Below, piece by piece: positions 48,802 to 57,857 of a stretch of DNA of 64,000 bases. The position numbers and the translations under genes were made by a program. Positions within the stretch are counted from its first letter, which is position 1. Each line of letters begins with the position of its first letter. Source of the stretch: Desertimonas flava (GTDB lineage: Bacteria > Actinomycetota > Acidimicrobiia > Acidimicrobiales > Ilumatobacteraceae); the NCBI RefSeq assembly GCF_003426815.1, contig NZ_QKYK01000010.1, positions 115,156 through 179,155 of the forward strand. The letters are read 5' to 3'. Under the pieces are notes generated by a model that was not told where the DNA came from, did no database searches, and worked only from the letters and a program-made list of their open reading frames with translations.

Positions 48802-49728
48802 ATGCGTCGTCGCACTGCTCTGGCCGCTCTCACATCGTCATTTGCCGCTCTCGCCGTCGGGGCCACGGCCGCCGCGTCGGCGCCGCCGGGGTCCGCTGCC
48901 GGCGAGTCAGGGCCGAACGACACCCAGTCGGTCGACTCGGCAGCCTCGGGCACCATTCCCGACCCGGCGGCGTGCGCCGAAGGGCTGACGCTCGAGGAGG
49001 GCGTGCTCACCATCGCCACCGGCGAGCCGGCCTACCCGCCCTACGTCATCGACGACGATCCGACGTCTGGCGAGGGCTTCGAATCGGCGGTCGCCTACGC
49101 CGTCGCCGCCCAGCTCGGCTTCGAACCCGAACAGGTCGAGTGGGTCCGCACCACGTTCGAGGAGGGCTTCGCGCCCGGGCTGAAGGACTTCGACTTCAAC
49201 CTGCAGCAGTACGACATCACGCCCGAGCGCCAGGAGACCGTGTCGTTCAGCCTCCCGTACTACACGAGCAACCAGGCCATCGTCGGCCCGTCCGACTCGG
49301 CGGCTGCCGGGGCCGCCTCGCTGTCCGACCTCCAGGCGCTGCGCTTCGGCGTCGCCGCCGGCACGACGAGCCTCGCGTTCGTCGAGGAGATCATCCAGCC
49401 CGAGGCCGAGGTGCAGGTCTACAACGACAACGCTGCCGCGGTGGCCGCCCTCGGGGCTCAGCAGATCGACGCCCTCGTCGCCGACCTGCCGACCGCCCTC
49501 TACGTGGCCGCTGCGCAGCTCGACGACGGCGCCGTGTTCGGCCAGTTCCAGCCCACCGACGTGGCGCCGGGGAGCAGCTTCGGGCTGCTCTTCGAGAAGG
49601 ACAACCCGCTCGTCGAGTGCGTCGACAACGCCATCTTGTCGCTGCGGCAGTCGGGTGAGCTCGACGCCATCACCGCCGAATGGATGAGCAGCAGCATCGA
49701 GGTGCCGTTCCTCGACATCGACGGCTGA
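48802..49728 (+). CDS. Polar amino-acid ABC transporter substrate-binding protein
   Basis: The 308-residue protein has a signal peptide (MRRRTALAALTSSFAALAVG, cleavage near AAASA), an APPGSAAGESG linker, and a family 3 solute-binding fold: GVLTIATGEPAYPPYVIDDD, the ligand pocket FDFNLQQYDITPERQETVSF, LRFGVAAGTTSLAFVEEIIQ and SGELDAITAEWMSS. No lipobox. It delivers an amino acid or small amine to the permease and ATPase that follow. The family predicts polar or charged ligands; the SDR and amidase genes downstream may act on what is taken up. The start fits a leaderless mRNA. Confidence 0.87.
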   Translation: MRRRTALAALTSSFAALAVGATAAASAPPGSAAGESGPNDTQSVDSAASGTIPDPAACAEGLTLEEGVLTIATGEPAYPPYVIDDDPTSGEGFESAVAYAVAAQLGFEPEQVEWVRTTFEEGFAPGLKDFDFNLQQYDITPERQETVSFSLPYYTSNQAIVGPSDSAAAGAASLSDLQALRFGVAAGTTSLAFVEEIIQPEAEVQVYNDNAAAVAALGAQQIDALVADLPTALYVAAAQLDDGAVFGQFQPTDVAPGSSFGLLFEKDNPLVECVDNAILSLRQSGELDAITAEWMSSSIEVPFLDIDG

Positions 49729-49759
49729 GTCCCCGCACCACGCCGAGTCCAGGCCCCCG

Positions 49760-50629
49760 TTGACCGACGCGGTACCGCAACCTCCACGTCTCGGCGGCAC
49801 CCGGACCCGGCGTCAGGCCTACGAGCGACGCCAGCGCAGGCGAGCGACGGCGATCGCGGCGAGCAGCACGATCGTCGTCGTCGGCCTCGTCGTCCTGCTC
49901 CTGCCGCGGACGTCGGGCTGGCAGCGCGTCCGCGAGACGTTCTTCAGCTGGCCGCACTTCCGCGACGCCGTCGGGCCGATCGCCAGCGAGTTCTGGTTCG
50001 ACATCCAGATCTTCCTCGTCTGCGCGCCCACCATCTTGATCGTCGGTCTGCTCATCGCCAGCGCTCGCAACGCCAGGGCGCCGGCGCTGTTCCCGATCCG
50101 GCTGTTCGCGATCGTCTACACCGACATCGTCCGGGGCGTCCCGGTGATCCTGTGGATCACGATGCTCGGCTTCGGCGTGCCCGGGCTGCTGCAGACCCGC
50201 GAGTGGTACGGCCGGGCGGTGATCTGGGCCGGCGCCGCTCTGGTGATGGTGTACTCGGCCTACGTGGCCGAGGTCTTCCGCGCCGGGATCGAGAGCGTGC
50301 ACGAGTCGCAGCGGGCGGCCGCCCGGTCGCTCGGGCTGTCGGCCGGGCAGACGATGCGGTCGGTCATCCTGCCCCAGGCGATCCGGCGCGTGGTCCCGCC
50401 GTTGATGAACGACCTCGTCAGCCTGCAGAAGGACGTCGCCCTCGTCAGCCTCGTCGGACCGGTCGAGGCGATGCGGCGGGCCGGCATCATCAACGCCCGG
50501 ACCTTCAACTTCACGCCGTACCTCGTCGCGGCGTGCTTCTTCCTGTGCCTGTCGGTCCCGCTCACACGCCTCACCGACTACCTCCTGACCAAGGAACGCC
50601 GACGCATGTCGGGGACGGCGGTGCGCTGA
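49760..50629 (+). CDS. Polar amino-acid ABC transporter permease (HisM/GlnP type)
   Basis: The 289-residue protein has a basic N-terminus (GTRTRRQAYERRQRRRATAI), an isolated first span, and the HisMQ permease core with YTDIVRGVPVILWITMLGFG and the EAA loop ESQRAAARSLGLSAGQTMRS then VILPQAIRRVVPPLMNDLVS. The start codon is an apparent TTG at 49760, the first start after the binding protein; a later GTG or ATG would cut into the N-terminal region. One permease gene implies a homodimeric channel. It ends 1 base before the ATPase gene. Confidence 0.86.
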   Translation: MTDAVPQPPRLGGTRTRRQAYERRQRRRATAIAASSTIVVVGLVVLLLPRTSGWQRVRETFFSWPHFRDAVGPIASEFWFDIQIFLVCAPTILIVGLLIASARNARAPALFPIRLFAIVYTDIVRGVPVILWITMLGFGVPGLLQTREWYGRAVIWAGAALVMVYSAYVAEVFRAGIESVHESQRAAARSLGLSAGQTMRSVILPQAIRRVVPPLMNDLVSLQKDVALVSLVGPVEAMRRAGIINARTFNFTPYLVAACFFLCLSVPLTRLTDYLLTKERRRMSGTAVR

Positions 50630-50630
50630 C

Positions 50631-51410
<780 letters not shown>

Positions 51411-51459
51411 GCGTCTTGGCGCACGGGTCCTGACGTCGTCGGGCGTCGGCGATGCTCAC

Positions 51460-51465
51460 TACTGT
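51460..51465 (+). promoter_or_regulatory. -10 box supporting the GTG start of the SDR gene
   Basis: TACTGT, then seven bases, then GTG at 51473. The spacing supports a leaderless mRNA and argues against the upstream in-frame ATG at 51452, which would lie before the transcription start. Confidence 0.5.
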
Positions 51466-51472
51466 CGCCGCC

Positions 51473-52258
51473 GTGGTCGACATCGCTCCCTCCCCTTCCA
51501 TCTCGTCCCTGTTCGGCCTCGACGGCCGCGTCGCCATCGTCACCGGAGCGTCCTCCGGGCTCGGCGCCCGCTTCGCCCGGGTCCTCCACGCGGCCGGCGC
51601 CACCGTCATCGCGTCGGCGCGCCGCACGGAACGCCTCGCCGCGCTGGCCGAGGAACTGGGCGACCGGGTCCACCCCGTCACCGCCGACGTCGGCAACGAC
51701 GACGACTGTGAGCGTCTCGTCGCCACGGCCACCGAGATCGGCGGTCGCCTCGACGTGCTCGTGAACAACGCGGGCATCGGCTACACCGGCGCCGCCGAGA
51801 CGGAGCCGGTCGGCACGTTCCGCAAGGTCGTCGAGGTCAACCTCAACGCCGTGTTCGTACTGTCCCAGCTGGCGTACGAGCCGCTGCGCCAGAGCGGGCA
51901 CGGATCGATCATCAACATCGCGTCGATCCTCGGCCTCAACGCCTCGGCTCCCATCAAGCAGGCGTCGTACTGCGCGTCGAAGGGTGGCGTGGTCAACCTC
52001 ACCCGTGAGCTCGGCTGCCAGTGGGCGCGGCGCGGGATCCGGGTGAACGCCATCGCCCCGGGCTGGTTCCCCACCGAGATGACCGAGGACATGTGGAGCG
52101 ACGCCGGGTCGATCGAGTTCGTCAAGCGCAACGCCCCGATGGGCCGGGCCGGTCTCGACCACGAGCTCGACGGTGTCCTGCTGTTCCTGGCGTCCGATGC
52201 GAGCAGCTACGTCGTCGGCCAGACGATCGCCGTCGACGGCGGCTGGGACGCCCGGTAG
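51473..52258 (+). CDS. Short-chain dehydrogenase/reductase
   Basis: The 261-residue protein is a classical SDR: cofactor motif TGASSGLG (24-31), NNAG (98-101), catalytic Ser151 in INIASILG, and Tyr166-x-x-x-Lys170 (YCASK). The Arg50-Arg51 after the second strand suggests NADP(H) preference, an inference. It ends with GQTIAVDGGWDAR, common to FabG-like and glucose-dehydrogenase-like members. It precedes the amidase gene by 6 bases and lies downstream of the amino-acid importer, so a role in catabolism of an imported amide or amino alcohol is possible. Substrate unknown. ATG 51452 is an alternative start. Confidence 0.84.
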   Translation: MVDIAPSPSISSLFGLDGRVAIVTGASSGLGARFARVLHAAGATVIASARRTERLAALAEELGDRVHPVTADVGNDDDCERLVATATEIGGRLDVLVNNAGIGYTGAAETEPVGTFRKVVEVNLNAVFVLSQLAYEPLRQSGHGSIINIASILGLNASAPIKQASYCASKGGVVNLTRELGCQWARRGIRVNAIAPGWFPTEMTEDMWSDAGSIEFVKRNAPMGRAGLDHELDGVLLFLASDASSYVVGQTIAVDGGWDAR

Positions 52259-52264
52259 GTCGCC

Positions 52265-53722
52265 ATGGCCGCCGTCGATCACTGGTCGAGCGCCACCGAG
52301 CAGCTGGCGGCCCTCGACGCCGGCGAGATCAGCTCGGTGGAGCTCGTCGACCACCATCTGGCCCGCATCGACGAGCGCAACGCCGAGATCAACGCGATCG
52401 TCGTCCCCACCGCCGATCGGGCGCTGGAAGCGGCCCGGCGCGCCGACGAGCTCCGGGCCGGTGGCCGGCGAGGCGGTGGCGACCGTCCGGCGTTGCTCGG
52501 CCTGCCCATCACGCTCAAGGAGTCCACGCAGGTCGCCGGGCTGCCGCACAGCGCCGGGCTGGTCGCCTTCAAGGACCATCGTCCAGCCACGGACGGACCC
52601 ATCGCGCGCGACGTCTTCGCCGCCGGAGCGTGCCTGCTGGGGACGACCAACATCCCGGAGGCGCTCGGGGACTGGCAGGCCAACAGCCAGGTCTACGGCC
52701 GTACGAACAACCCCTGGGACCCGACCCGGACGCCGGGCGGGAGCACCGGAGGCGGCGCCGCGGCGCTGGCCGCGGGGTTGACGCCCCTCGAGATCGGCAG
52801 CGACATCGGCGGCTCGATCCGGGTCCCGGCGGCGTACTGCGGCGTCTACGGGCATCGCCCCTCCGAGACGGCGATTCCCCGTCACGGGTCACTCCCAGGC
52901 GACGACGTGCCGAACCCCTGGGTCCTGATGGGCGTGCAAGGCCCGCTCGCCCGAAGCGCGATCGATCTCGAGCTGCTGTTCGACGTGGTCGCCGGTCCGG
53001 TGGAGGGCGAGGATGCCGGGTGGCGCCTCGACCTGCCCCCGGCGCGCCACGACCGGCTGGGTGACTTCCGGGTGGCCGTGATGCCGACGCTCCCCTGGGT
53101 CCGCCCGTCCGCCGACATGCAAGGCAAGGTCGACGAGCTGGCGTCGTTCCTCTCGACCCAGGGGGCGACCGTGCGCGAGGCGATGCCGGACGTCGACGTC
53201 GACGCCTACCGCGAGGACTACCACCGCCTGCTCACCGTGATGACGGTGCCGTACGGCAAGACCCCGGACGAGCTGCAGGCCCACGCCCAGCGTCTGCGCG
53301 GTGGCGGCCCGATCGCCGAGGCCACCGCCGACGGCATGACCCTGACCGCCCACGGCTTGCGCGACCTCCTGGCGCGTCGCGAGCGAGCCCGCGCGGCGTG
53401 GCGGGCCTTCTTCTCCGAGTGGGACGTCCTGATCGCCCCGACCGCACTCGGCTCGGCCTTCGAGCACGTGGAGGGGCCACAGTCGAAGCGGACGCTGCTC
53501 ATCGACGGCGTCGAGGTCGCCTACGGCCTGAACATCGTCTACCCGATGTGGGCCGTGTTCGCCGGCCAGCCGGCCACGGCGTTCCCGGCGGGGCTTGACT
53601 CGTCAGGGCTGCCCCTCGGCCTCCAGGCGATCGGCGGCTATCTCGACGACCGCACCACGATGCGATTCGCCCAACTCCTCGAGCGCGAGTGGTACCACTT
53701 CCAGCGCCCGCCTGGCTGGTGA
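52265..53722 (+). CDS. Amidase signature family hydrolase
   Basis: The 485-residue protein has the amidase-signature Ser-cisSer-Lys triad: Lys85 in ITLKEST, Ser160 in TPGGSTGGG, and nucleophile Ser184 in GSDIGGSIRVPA. It hydrolyses an amide to acid and ammonia (or an ester). GatA is unlikely because no gatB or gatC is nearby and the N-terminus differs. It is 6 bases after the SDR gene, with which it surely shares a transcript, and downstream of the polar amino-acid importer. ATG 52265 follows directly. A hairpin after the stop separates it from the convergent regulator. Confidence 0.87.
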   Translation: MAAVDHWSSATEQLAALDAGEISSVELVDHHLARIDERNAEINAIVVPTADRALEAARRADELRAGGRRGGGDRPALLGLPITLKESTQVAGLPHSAGLVAFKDHRPATDGPIARDVFAAGACLLGTTNIPEALGDWQANSQVYGRTNNPWDPTRTPGGSTGGGAAALAAGLTPLEIGSDIGGSIRVPAAYCGVYGHRPSETAIPRHGSLPGDDVPNPWVLMGVQGPLARSAIDLELLFDVVAGPVEGEDAGWRLDLPPARHDRLGDFRVAVMPTLPWVRPSADMQGKVDELASFLSTQGATVREAMPDVDVDAYREDYHRLLTVMTVPYGKTPDELQAHAQRLRGGGPIAEATADGMTLTAHGLRDLLARRERARAAWRAFFSEWDVLIAPTALGSAFEHVEGPQSKRTLLIDGVEVAYGLNIVYPMWAVFAGQPATAFPAGLDSSGLPLGLQAIGGYLDDRTTMRFAQLLEREWYHFQRPPGW

Positions 53723-53758
53723 CCTGACGGGAGGTGCTCGGCAGATCCCGTCAGGCAC
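53719..53758. terminator. Hairpin between amidase and MmyB-like genes
   Basis: CCTGACGGGA (53723-53732) pairs with TCCCGTCAGG (53746-53755), extended by GTG/CAC past a single bulged A; loop GGTGCTCGGCAGA. The amidase stop lies in the left arm. The loop resembles a decayed copy of the GTGCC-T-GGCAC core found elsewhere in the window. Confidence 0.6.
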
Positions 53759-53763
53759 ATCCG

Positions 53764-54630
53764 TCAGACGACCCGCAGGCGGGTGACCGACGCCGCGGGG
53801 CCGTCGGTGTCGTTGCCGGCGAGGCCGGTGAAGGCGGCGTCGGTGGGCGCGTCGTCGGGCAGCCACACGAGGAGTCGCTGGTCGAAGTGGTCGGCGAGCA
53901 GGAGGATCTCGAATCGCACCGCCAGCGGGCCGAGTGTCGGGTGCTGGAGTCGGGTCGCTCCCCGCTTCTCGTCGCCCACCTGATGAGCCGACCACCGGCG
54001 GGCGAATTCGGGCTCGGCCGACAGCTCGGCGACGAGGTCGTGGACGCGCTGGTCGAGATGCCACGACGCCGCCGCCGCTCGCAGCTGGGCGGCGTGGGCG
54101 TCGGCCACCGCGTCCCAGTCGGCGTACAGGGTCCGCGCTGACGGGTGCGTGAACACGAAGCGCACGAGGTTGGGGCGCGGGCCGTCGAGCAGGCCGACGG
54201 GAGCGAGGAGGCGGGTCCACGTGCCGTTCCACGCCAGCAGGTCGCCGTACGGTCCGAGGACCACCGCGGGCGACGGTCCGAGCCGCTGCAGCAAGAGCGT
54301 CACGGATGGCGCCACGGTCTCGATGGGCCGGGCGCCTGCCCGGCAGACGCCGGAGTCCTGCTCGCGCATCGCCAACATGACGAGGTGCTTGCGCTCGGCA
54401 TCGTCGAGCCGCAGCGCGGCGGCGAGCGAGTGGAGGACCGGCTGCGACGGACTCGTGTCGCGACCCTGCTCGAGACGGATCAGGTACTCGATGCTGATGC
54501 CGGCCAGCGTGGCCACCTCTTCCCGCCGCAGACCGGGCGTGCGGCGCCGGCCACCTCCCCGGAAGCCGAAGTCCTCAGGAGAGAGGCGCTCGCGGTGCGA
54601 GCGGAGGAAGTCACCGAGCTCGGAGGCCAC
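53764..54630 (-). CDS. MmyB-like helix-turn-helix regulator
   Basis: The 288-residue protein has an XRE-type helix-turn-helix near the N-terminus (GLRREEVATLAGISIEYLIR followed by LEQGRD) and a C-terminal MmyB-like ligand-binding PAS-type domain (LLLQRLGPSPAVVLGPYGDL, LAWNGTWTRLL, RTLYADWDAVADAHAAQLRA, LQHPTLGPLAVRFEILLL). MmyB-like domains bind fatty acids in a methylenomycin-cluster member. These regulators often sit divergent from an oxidoreductase; here the neighbour is an FMN reductase gene 101 bases away, the probable target. Identification is firm, effector unknown. Confidence 0.87.
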   Translation of the reverse strand: MASELGDFLRSHRERLSPEDFGFRGGGRRRTPGLRREEVATLAGISIEYLIRLEQGRDTSPSQPVLHSLAAALRLDDAERKHLVMLAMREQDSGVCRAGARPIETVAPSVTLLLQRLGPSPAVVLGPYGDLLAWNGTWTRLLAPVGLLDGPRPNLVRFVFTHPSARTLYADWDAVADAHAAQLRAAAASWHLDQRVHDLVAELSAEPEFARRWSAHQVGDEKRGATRLQHPTLGPLAVRFEILLLADHFDQRLLVWLPDDAPTDAAFTGLAGNDTDGPAASVTRLRVV

Positions 54631-54731
54631 CGGGTCCAGGATCGCACAGGACGGCGGCGGCAGCCTGGCCCTGCCACTACTACTCTCGCCCCGGCCTTCC
54701 CGCCGGGGGGCCCGAGGCCGACGATGGCCTC

Positions 54732-55394
54732 GTGAGCACTCCCCTGAACCTCAAGATCATCATCGGCAGCACCCGCCCGACCCGGGCGGCCGATCTCGTC
54801 GCCCCGTGGGTGGAAGCGGCGGCCCGGTCCCACGGCGACTTCGCCGTCGACGTGCTCGACCTGCGCGACTGGCCGCTGCCGATGTTCGCCGAACACGCCG
54901 GCACGATCGGCGACATCAACGACCCGACCTACTCCGACCCGCTGATCAAGCGGTGGAACGACATCATCAAGGGCGGAGACGCGTTCGTGATGATCACCCC
55001 GGAGTACAACCACAGCATCCCCGCCGTGTTGAAAAACGCCGTCGACAGTGTCTGGCTGTCGTTCGGTTTCCGCAACAAGCCGGTCGCCGCCGTGGGCTAC
55101 TCAGCGGGCGCCGGTGGCGCCATCCGGGCCATCGAGCACCTCGCCCACATCGTGGTCGAGGCCGAGGCGGTCCCGCTGCGCAACGCCGTGCTCGTTCCCA
55201 ACGTGACCGCGGCCTTCGACGAGACGGGCGCGCCGACGGATCCGGTGAGCGCGGCGGCCCTGGGCATCGCCCTCGACGACCTCGCCTGGTGGGGTCGCGC
55301 GTTGAAGTCGGCGCGCCAGCAGGGCGAGCACCTTCCCGGCATCTGGCGAATGCGGGCCGCGATGGAGACTGCCGCCGCGCCGGCGAACCAGTGA
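54732..55394 (+). CDS. NAD(P)H-dependent FMN reductase family protein
   Basis: The 220-residue flavodoxin-fold protein has the FMN-phosphate loop IIIGSTRPTR near the N-terminus, LDLRDWPLPMFAEH, the conserved VMITPEYNHSIPAVLKNAVD, and GYSAGAGGAIRAIEHL. Members (ChrR, azoreductase-like, SsuE-like) reduce quinones, azo dyes, chromate or free FMN. The C-terminal extension after about residue 180 is Ala-rich. The GTG start at 54732 has no clear ribosome site. Divergence from the MmyB-like gene suggests it is that regulator's target. It converges on the acyl-CoA ligase gene with only 4 bases between stops and no hairpin. Confidence 0.85.
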   Translation: MSTPLNLKIIIGSTRPTRAADLVAPWVEAAARSHGDFAVDVLDLRDWPLPMFAEHAGTIGDINDPTYSDPLIKRWNDIIKGGDAFVMITPEYNHSIPAVLKNAVDSVWLSFGFRNKPVAAVGYSAGAGGAIRAIEHLAHIVVEAEAVPLRNAVLVPNVTAAFDETGAPTDPVSAAALGIALDDLAWWGRALKSARQQGEHLPGIWRMRAAMETAAAPANQ

Positions 55395-55398
55395 CGCA

Positions 55399-57012
55399 CT
55401 AGGCGAATCGCTCGCGCAACGTCTTCTTGGAGAACTTGCCGACGCTGGTCTTGGGCACCTCGTCGATGAACTCGACCCGGTCGGGGAGCTGCCACTTGGC
55501 GAGCGTCGGGGCGAGGAAGGCGATGATGTCCTCCTGCGTGAGCGTGGACCCTTCCTCGAGCACGACGCAGGCGAGCGGGCGCTCGGTCCAGCGCGGATCG
55601 GGCACGCCGATGACGGCGGCCTCCTTGATCTCGGGATGGCTCATCAGCTCGTTCTCCACCTCGACCGACGAGATCCACTCGCCACCCGACTTGATCAGGT
55701 CCTTGGTGCGGTCGGTGATGCGCAGGCGGCCACGCGCATCCATCGTGGCGACGTCGCCCGTGCGCAACCAGCCGTCGTCGGTGAAGCTCTCCCCCGCTCG
55801 CTCGTCGTTGTAGTACGTGGCGGCGATCCACGGCCCCCGGGCCTGGAGCTCACCGCTCGTCTGGCCGTCACGGGGAACGGGCGTGGTCGTGTCGGGCTCG
55901 ACGACGCGGATGTCGACACAGAACGACGGCCGGCCGATGCCGGTGCGCAGGTCGGCCTTGGCCTCGTCGGAGAGCGACTCCTCGTCGCCGTCGAGGCGCC
56001 CGACCGATGCGACGGGGCTGGTCTCGGTCATCCCCCACGCCTGGAGGATCGGCAGCCCGAGCTGCTGGCGGTAGGCCTCCGACAGGGCTTTGGGCACCGC
56101 CGATCCGCCACACGGGATCGTGCGCAGGCTCGACGTGTCGCGGCCCTTGAGCTCGGGCAGGACCTGCATCCAGATCGTGGGGACGCCGGCGGCGATCGTC
56201 ACCTTCTCCTCGACCACCAGGTCGGCGATGGCCTTCCCGGACAGGTCGGCGCCGGGCATGATCAGGTCGGCGCCGACGGCCACGGCGGCGTGGGCGAGTC
56301 CCCAGGCGTTGGCGTGGAACATCGGCACGACGGGCAGGATGCGATCGGACTCCCGGGCGCCGAGCGAATCGGCCGTCATCACGCCCATCGTGTGGAGGAA
56401 CGTGCTGCGGTGGCTGTAGACGACCCCCTTGGGGTTGCCGGTGGTGCCGCTCGTGTAGCACATGCTGGCCGCCTGGTTCTCGTCGACGGTCGCCCACTCG
56501 ACCGGTGACGCCGCCGCCAGCAGTTCCTCGTAATCGAGCAGCTCGTGACCGGCGAGGGCCGACGCCTCGGGGATGTCACCCCGGCCGTCGTCCATCAGCA
56601 CGAGATGCTTCACCCGCTCGAACGTGGGCAGGAGCGGGGCGAGCAGGCCGAGCAGCGATCGATCGACGAAGATCACCTCGTCGTCGGCGTGATTGACGAT
56701 GTAGGTGAGCTGCTCGGGGAACAGGCGGATGTTGAGGGTGTGGAGGACCCGACCGGAACACGGCGCGGCGAAGTACAGCTCGAGATGGCGGGCCGTGTTC
56801 CACCCGAACGTGCCCACCCGTGCGTCGGGTGAGATCCCGAGCGTGTCGAGGACGCCGCCCAGGCGTCGCGTGCGTTCGGCCCAGGCCCCATAGGTGGTGC
56901 GCTCCCGGTCGCCGGCGACGGCCGTGACGATGGTCTTGTGGGCGAAGAATTGCTCGGCCCTGTCGAACAGGTGGGTGATCGACAGGGGTGTGTCCTGCAT
57001 CAGTCCGTGCAT
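55399..57012 (-). CDS. Medium/long-chain fatty acid-CoA ligase
   Basis: The 537-residue protein is an ANL-superfamily adenylating enzyme: P-loop motif CYTSGTTGNPKGVVYSHRS, LPVVPMFHANAWG, ILQAWGMTETSP, the TGDVATMDARGRLRITDRTK hinge region and the C-terminal catalytic lysine in PKTSVGKFSKKTLRERFA. The FHANAWG and FLH-TMG sequences are typical of long-chain acyl-CoA synthetases of the AlkK/FadD type. It activates fatty acids with ATP and CoA before beta-oxidation or lipid synthesis. ATG 57012 (MHGLMQ) is chosen; ATG 57000 is an alternative. It is divergent from the DedA-like gene. Chain length preference is inferred only from subfamily. Confidence 0.88.
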   Translation of the reverse strand: MHGLMQDTPLSITHLFDRAEQFFAHKTIVTAVAGDRERTTYGAWAERTRRLGGVLDTLGISPDARVGTFGWNTARHLELYFAAPCSGRVLHTLNIRLFPEQLTYIVNHADDEVIFVDRSLLGLLAPLLPTFERVKHLVLMDDGRGDIPEASALAGHELLDYEELLAAASPVEWATVDENQAASMCYTSGTTGNPKGVVYSHRSTFLHTMGVMTADSLGARESDRILPVVPMFHANAWGLAHAAVAVGADLIMPGADLSGKAIADLVVEEKVTIAAGVPTIWMQVLPELKGRDTSSLRTIPCGGSAVPKALSEAYRQQLGLPILQAWGMTETSPVASVGRLDGDEESLSDEAKADLRTGIGRPSFCVDIRVVEPDTTTPVPRDGQTSGELQARGPWIAATYYNDERAGESFTDDGWLRTGDVATMDARGRLRITDRTKDLIKSGGEWISSVEVENELMSHPEIKEAAVIGVPDPRWTERPLACVVLEEGSTLTQEDIIAFLAPTLAKWQLPDRVEFIDEVPKTSVGKFSKKTLRERFA

Positions 57013-57124
57013 GTGCGAACCGTAGACGAGCGGTCGAGTCCGGCTGCACGCAGAGACGCCCGGCGGGCCCGGTCGACGGCGCGCGTGCGGCGCGAGCGCC
57101 GCCGTACCGTTAGCGTGCCCGGCG

Positions 57125-57838
57125 ATGAGCGAGGCGGACACCGGTCTGAACGGTCCCGGCGTCGATGGTCCCGACGGGCGCGACGACGAGAAGCACCTGA
57201 CCGAGGCCGAACTGGCGGAGCTGTCCGAGCCGGCGCCGTGGTGGGGGCCGCTGACGATCGTGGCGTTCGCCGGGCTCGTGATCTGCTCCAACATCGCCAA
57301 CGCCGTGTGGGCGAAGTGGGACAACGAGCGTCCGGCCGGCCTCCTGGCACTGAGCTCGCGCGTCCGGTTCCTCGTGGCCGCGGTCGCCGCCGGCATCGGC
57401 GTCGTGCCGTACATCATCATCGGCACGCTGCGGATCGCCGCCGCGTTCGTCGTGTGCCACCTGGCCGGGCGCGCCTACCGCAACGGGGTCCTCCGTGTGT
57501 TCACCCGCTACCTCGGCGTGACGCCCGAGGCGCTCGAGAGCTATCACCGGGGACTCGACCGGGCCGAGATCGTCGTGATCCCGTTCTTCGTCGGCAGCAA
57601 CATCGTCGCCGCCCTGACGGGCGTGCGGCGCACGTCGCCGGGCCGCCTCGCCGTGCTGCTGGCCATCGGCATCGCCGGCCGCCTCGCCTTGTACTGGTGG
57701 CTCGCCAAGGCCTTCGAGGGCCAGATCGACGACGTGATGAAGTTCATCGACCGGTACCAGATCTGGGCCATCGGCATCTCGATCGCCCTCGTCGTCCTCG
57801 TCAACGTGCGCAATCTGCGTCGGGGCGCCGCGCCCTGA
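57125..57838 (+). CDS. DedA/VTT-like membrane protein
   Basis: The 237-residue protein has an acidic cytoplasmic N-terminus (about 40 residues), then about five hydrophobic segments: GPLTIVAFAGLVICSNIANA, FLVAAVAAGIGVVPYIIIGT, AEIVVIPFFVGSNIVAALTG, LAVLLAIGIAGRLALYWWLA and WAIGISIALVVLVNV. The re-entrant and G-x-x-x-R pattern (GIAGRLALYW) resembles VTT/DedA proteins, some of which flip undecaprenyl phosphate or phosphatidylethanolamine. The match is loose. TAGCGT (57111-57116) lies 8 bases before the ATG, so the mRNA is nearly leaderless. Function unknown. Confidence 0.6.
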   Translation: MSEADTGLNGPGVDGPDGRDDEKHLTEAELAELSEPAPWWGPLTIVAFAGLVICSNIANAVWAKWDNERPAGLLALSSRVRFLVAAVAAGIGVVPYIIIGTLRIAAAFVVCHLAGRAYRNGVLRVFTRYLGVTPEALESYHRGLDRAEIVVIPFFVGSNIVAALTGVRRTSPGRLAVLLAIGIAGRLALYWWLAKAFEGQIDDVMKFIDRYQIWAIGISIALVVLVNVRNLRRGAAP

Positions 57839-57857
57839 TCGCCGGCGCGGGCGCCGC

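Noticed and set aside
52265..53722. GatA subunit of the glutamyl-tRNA(Gln) amidotransferase
   Set aside because: The catalytic triad is shared, but gatB and gatC are absent and the context is an importer plus SDR.
57843..57856. CGGCGC-GG-GCGCCG between the DedA-like and dehydrogenase genes
   Set aside because: Short and of a composition common in this GC-rich DNA; not distinguishable from chance.
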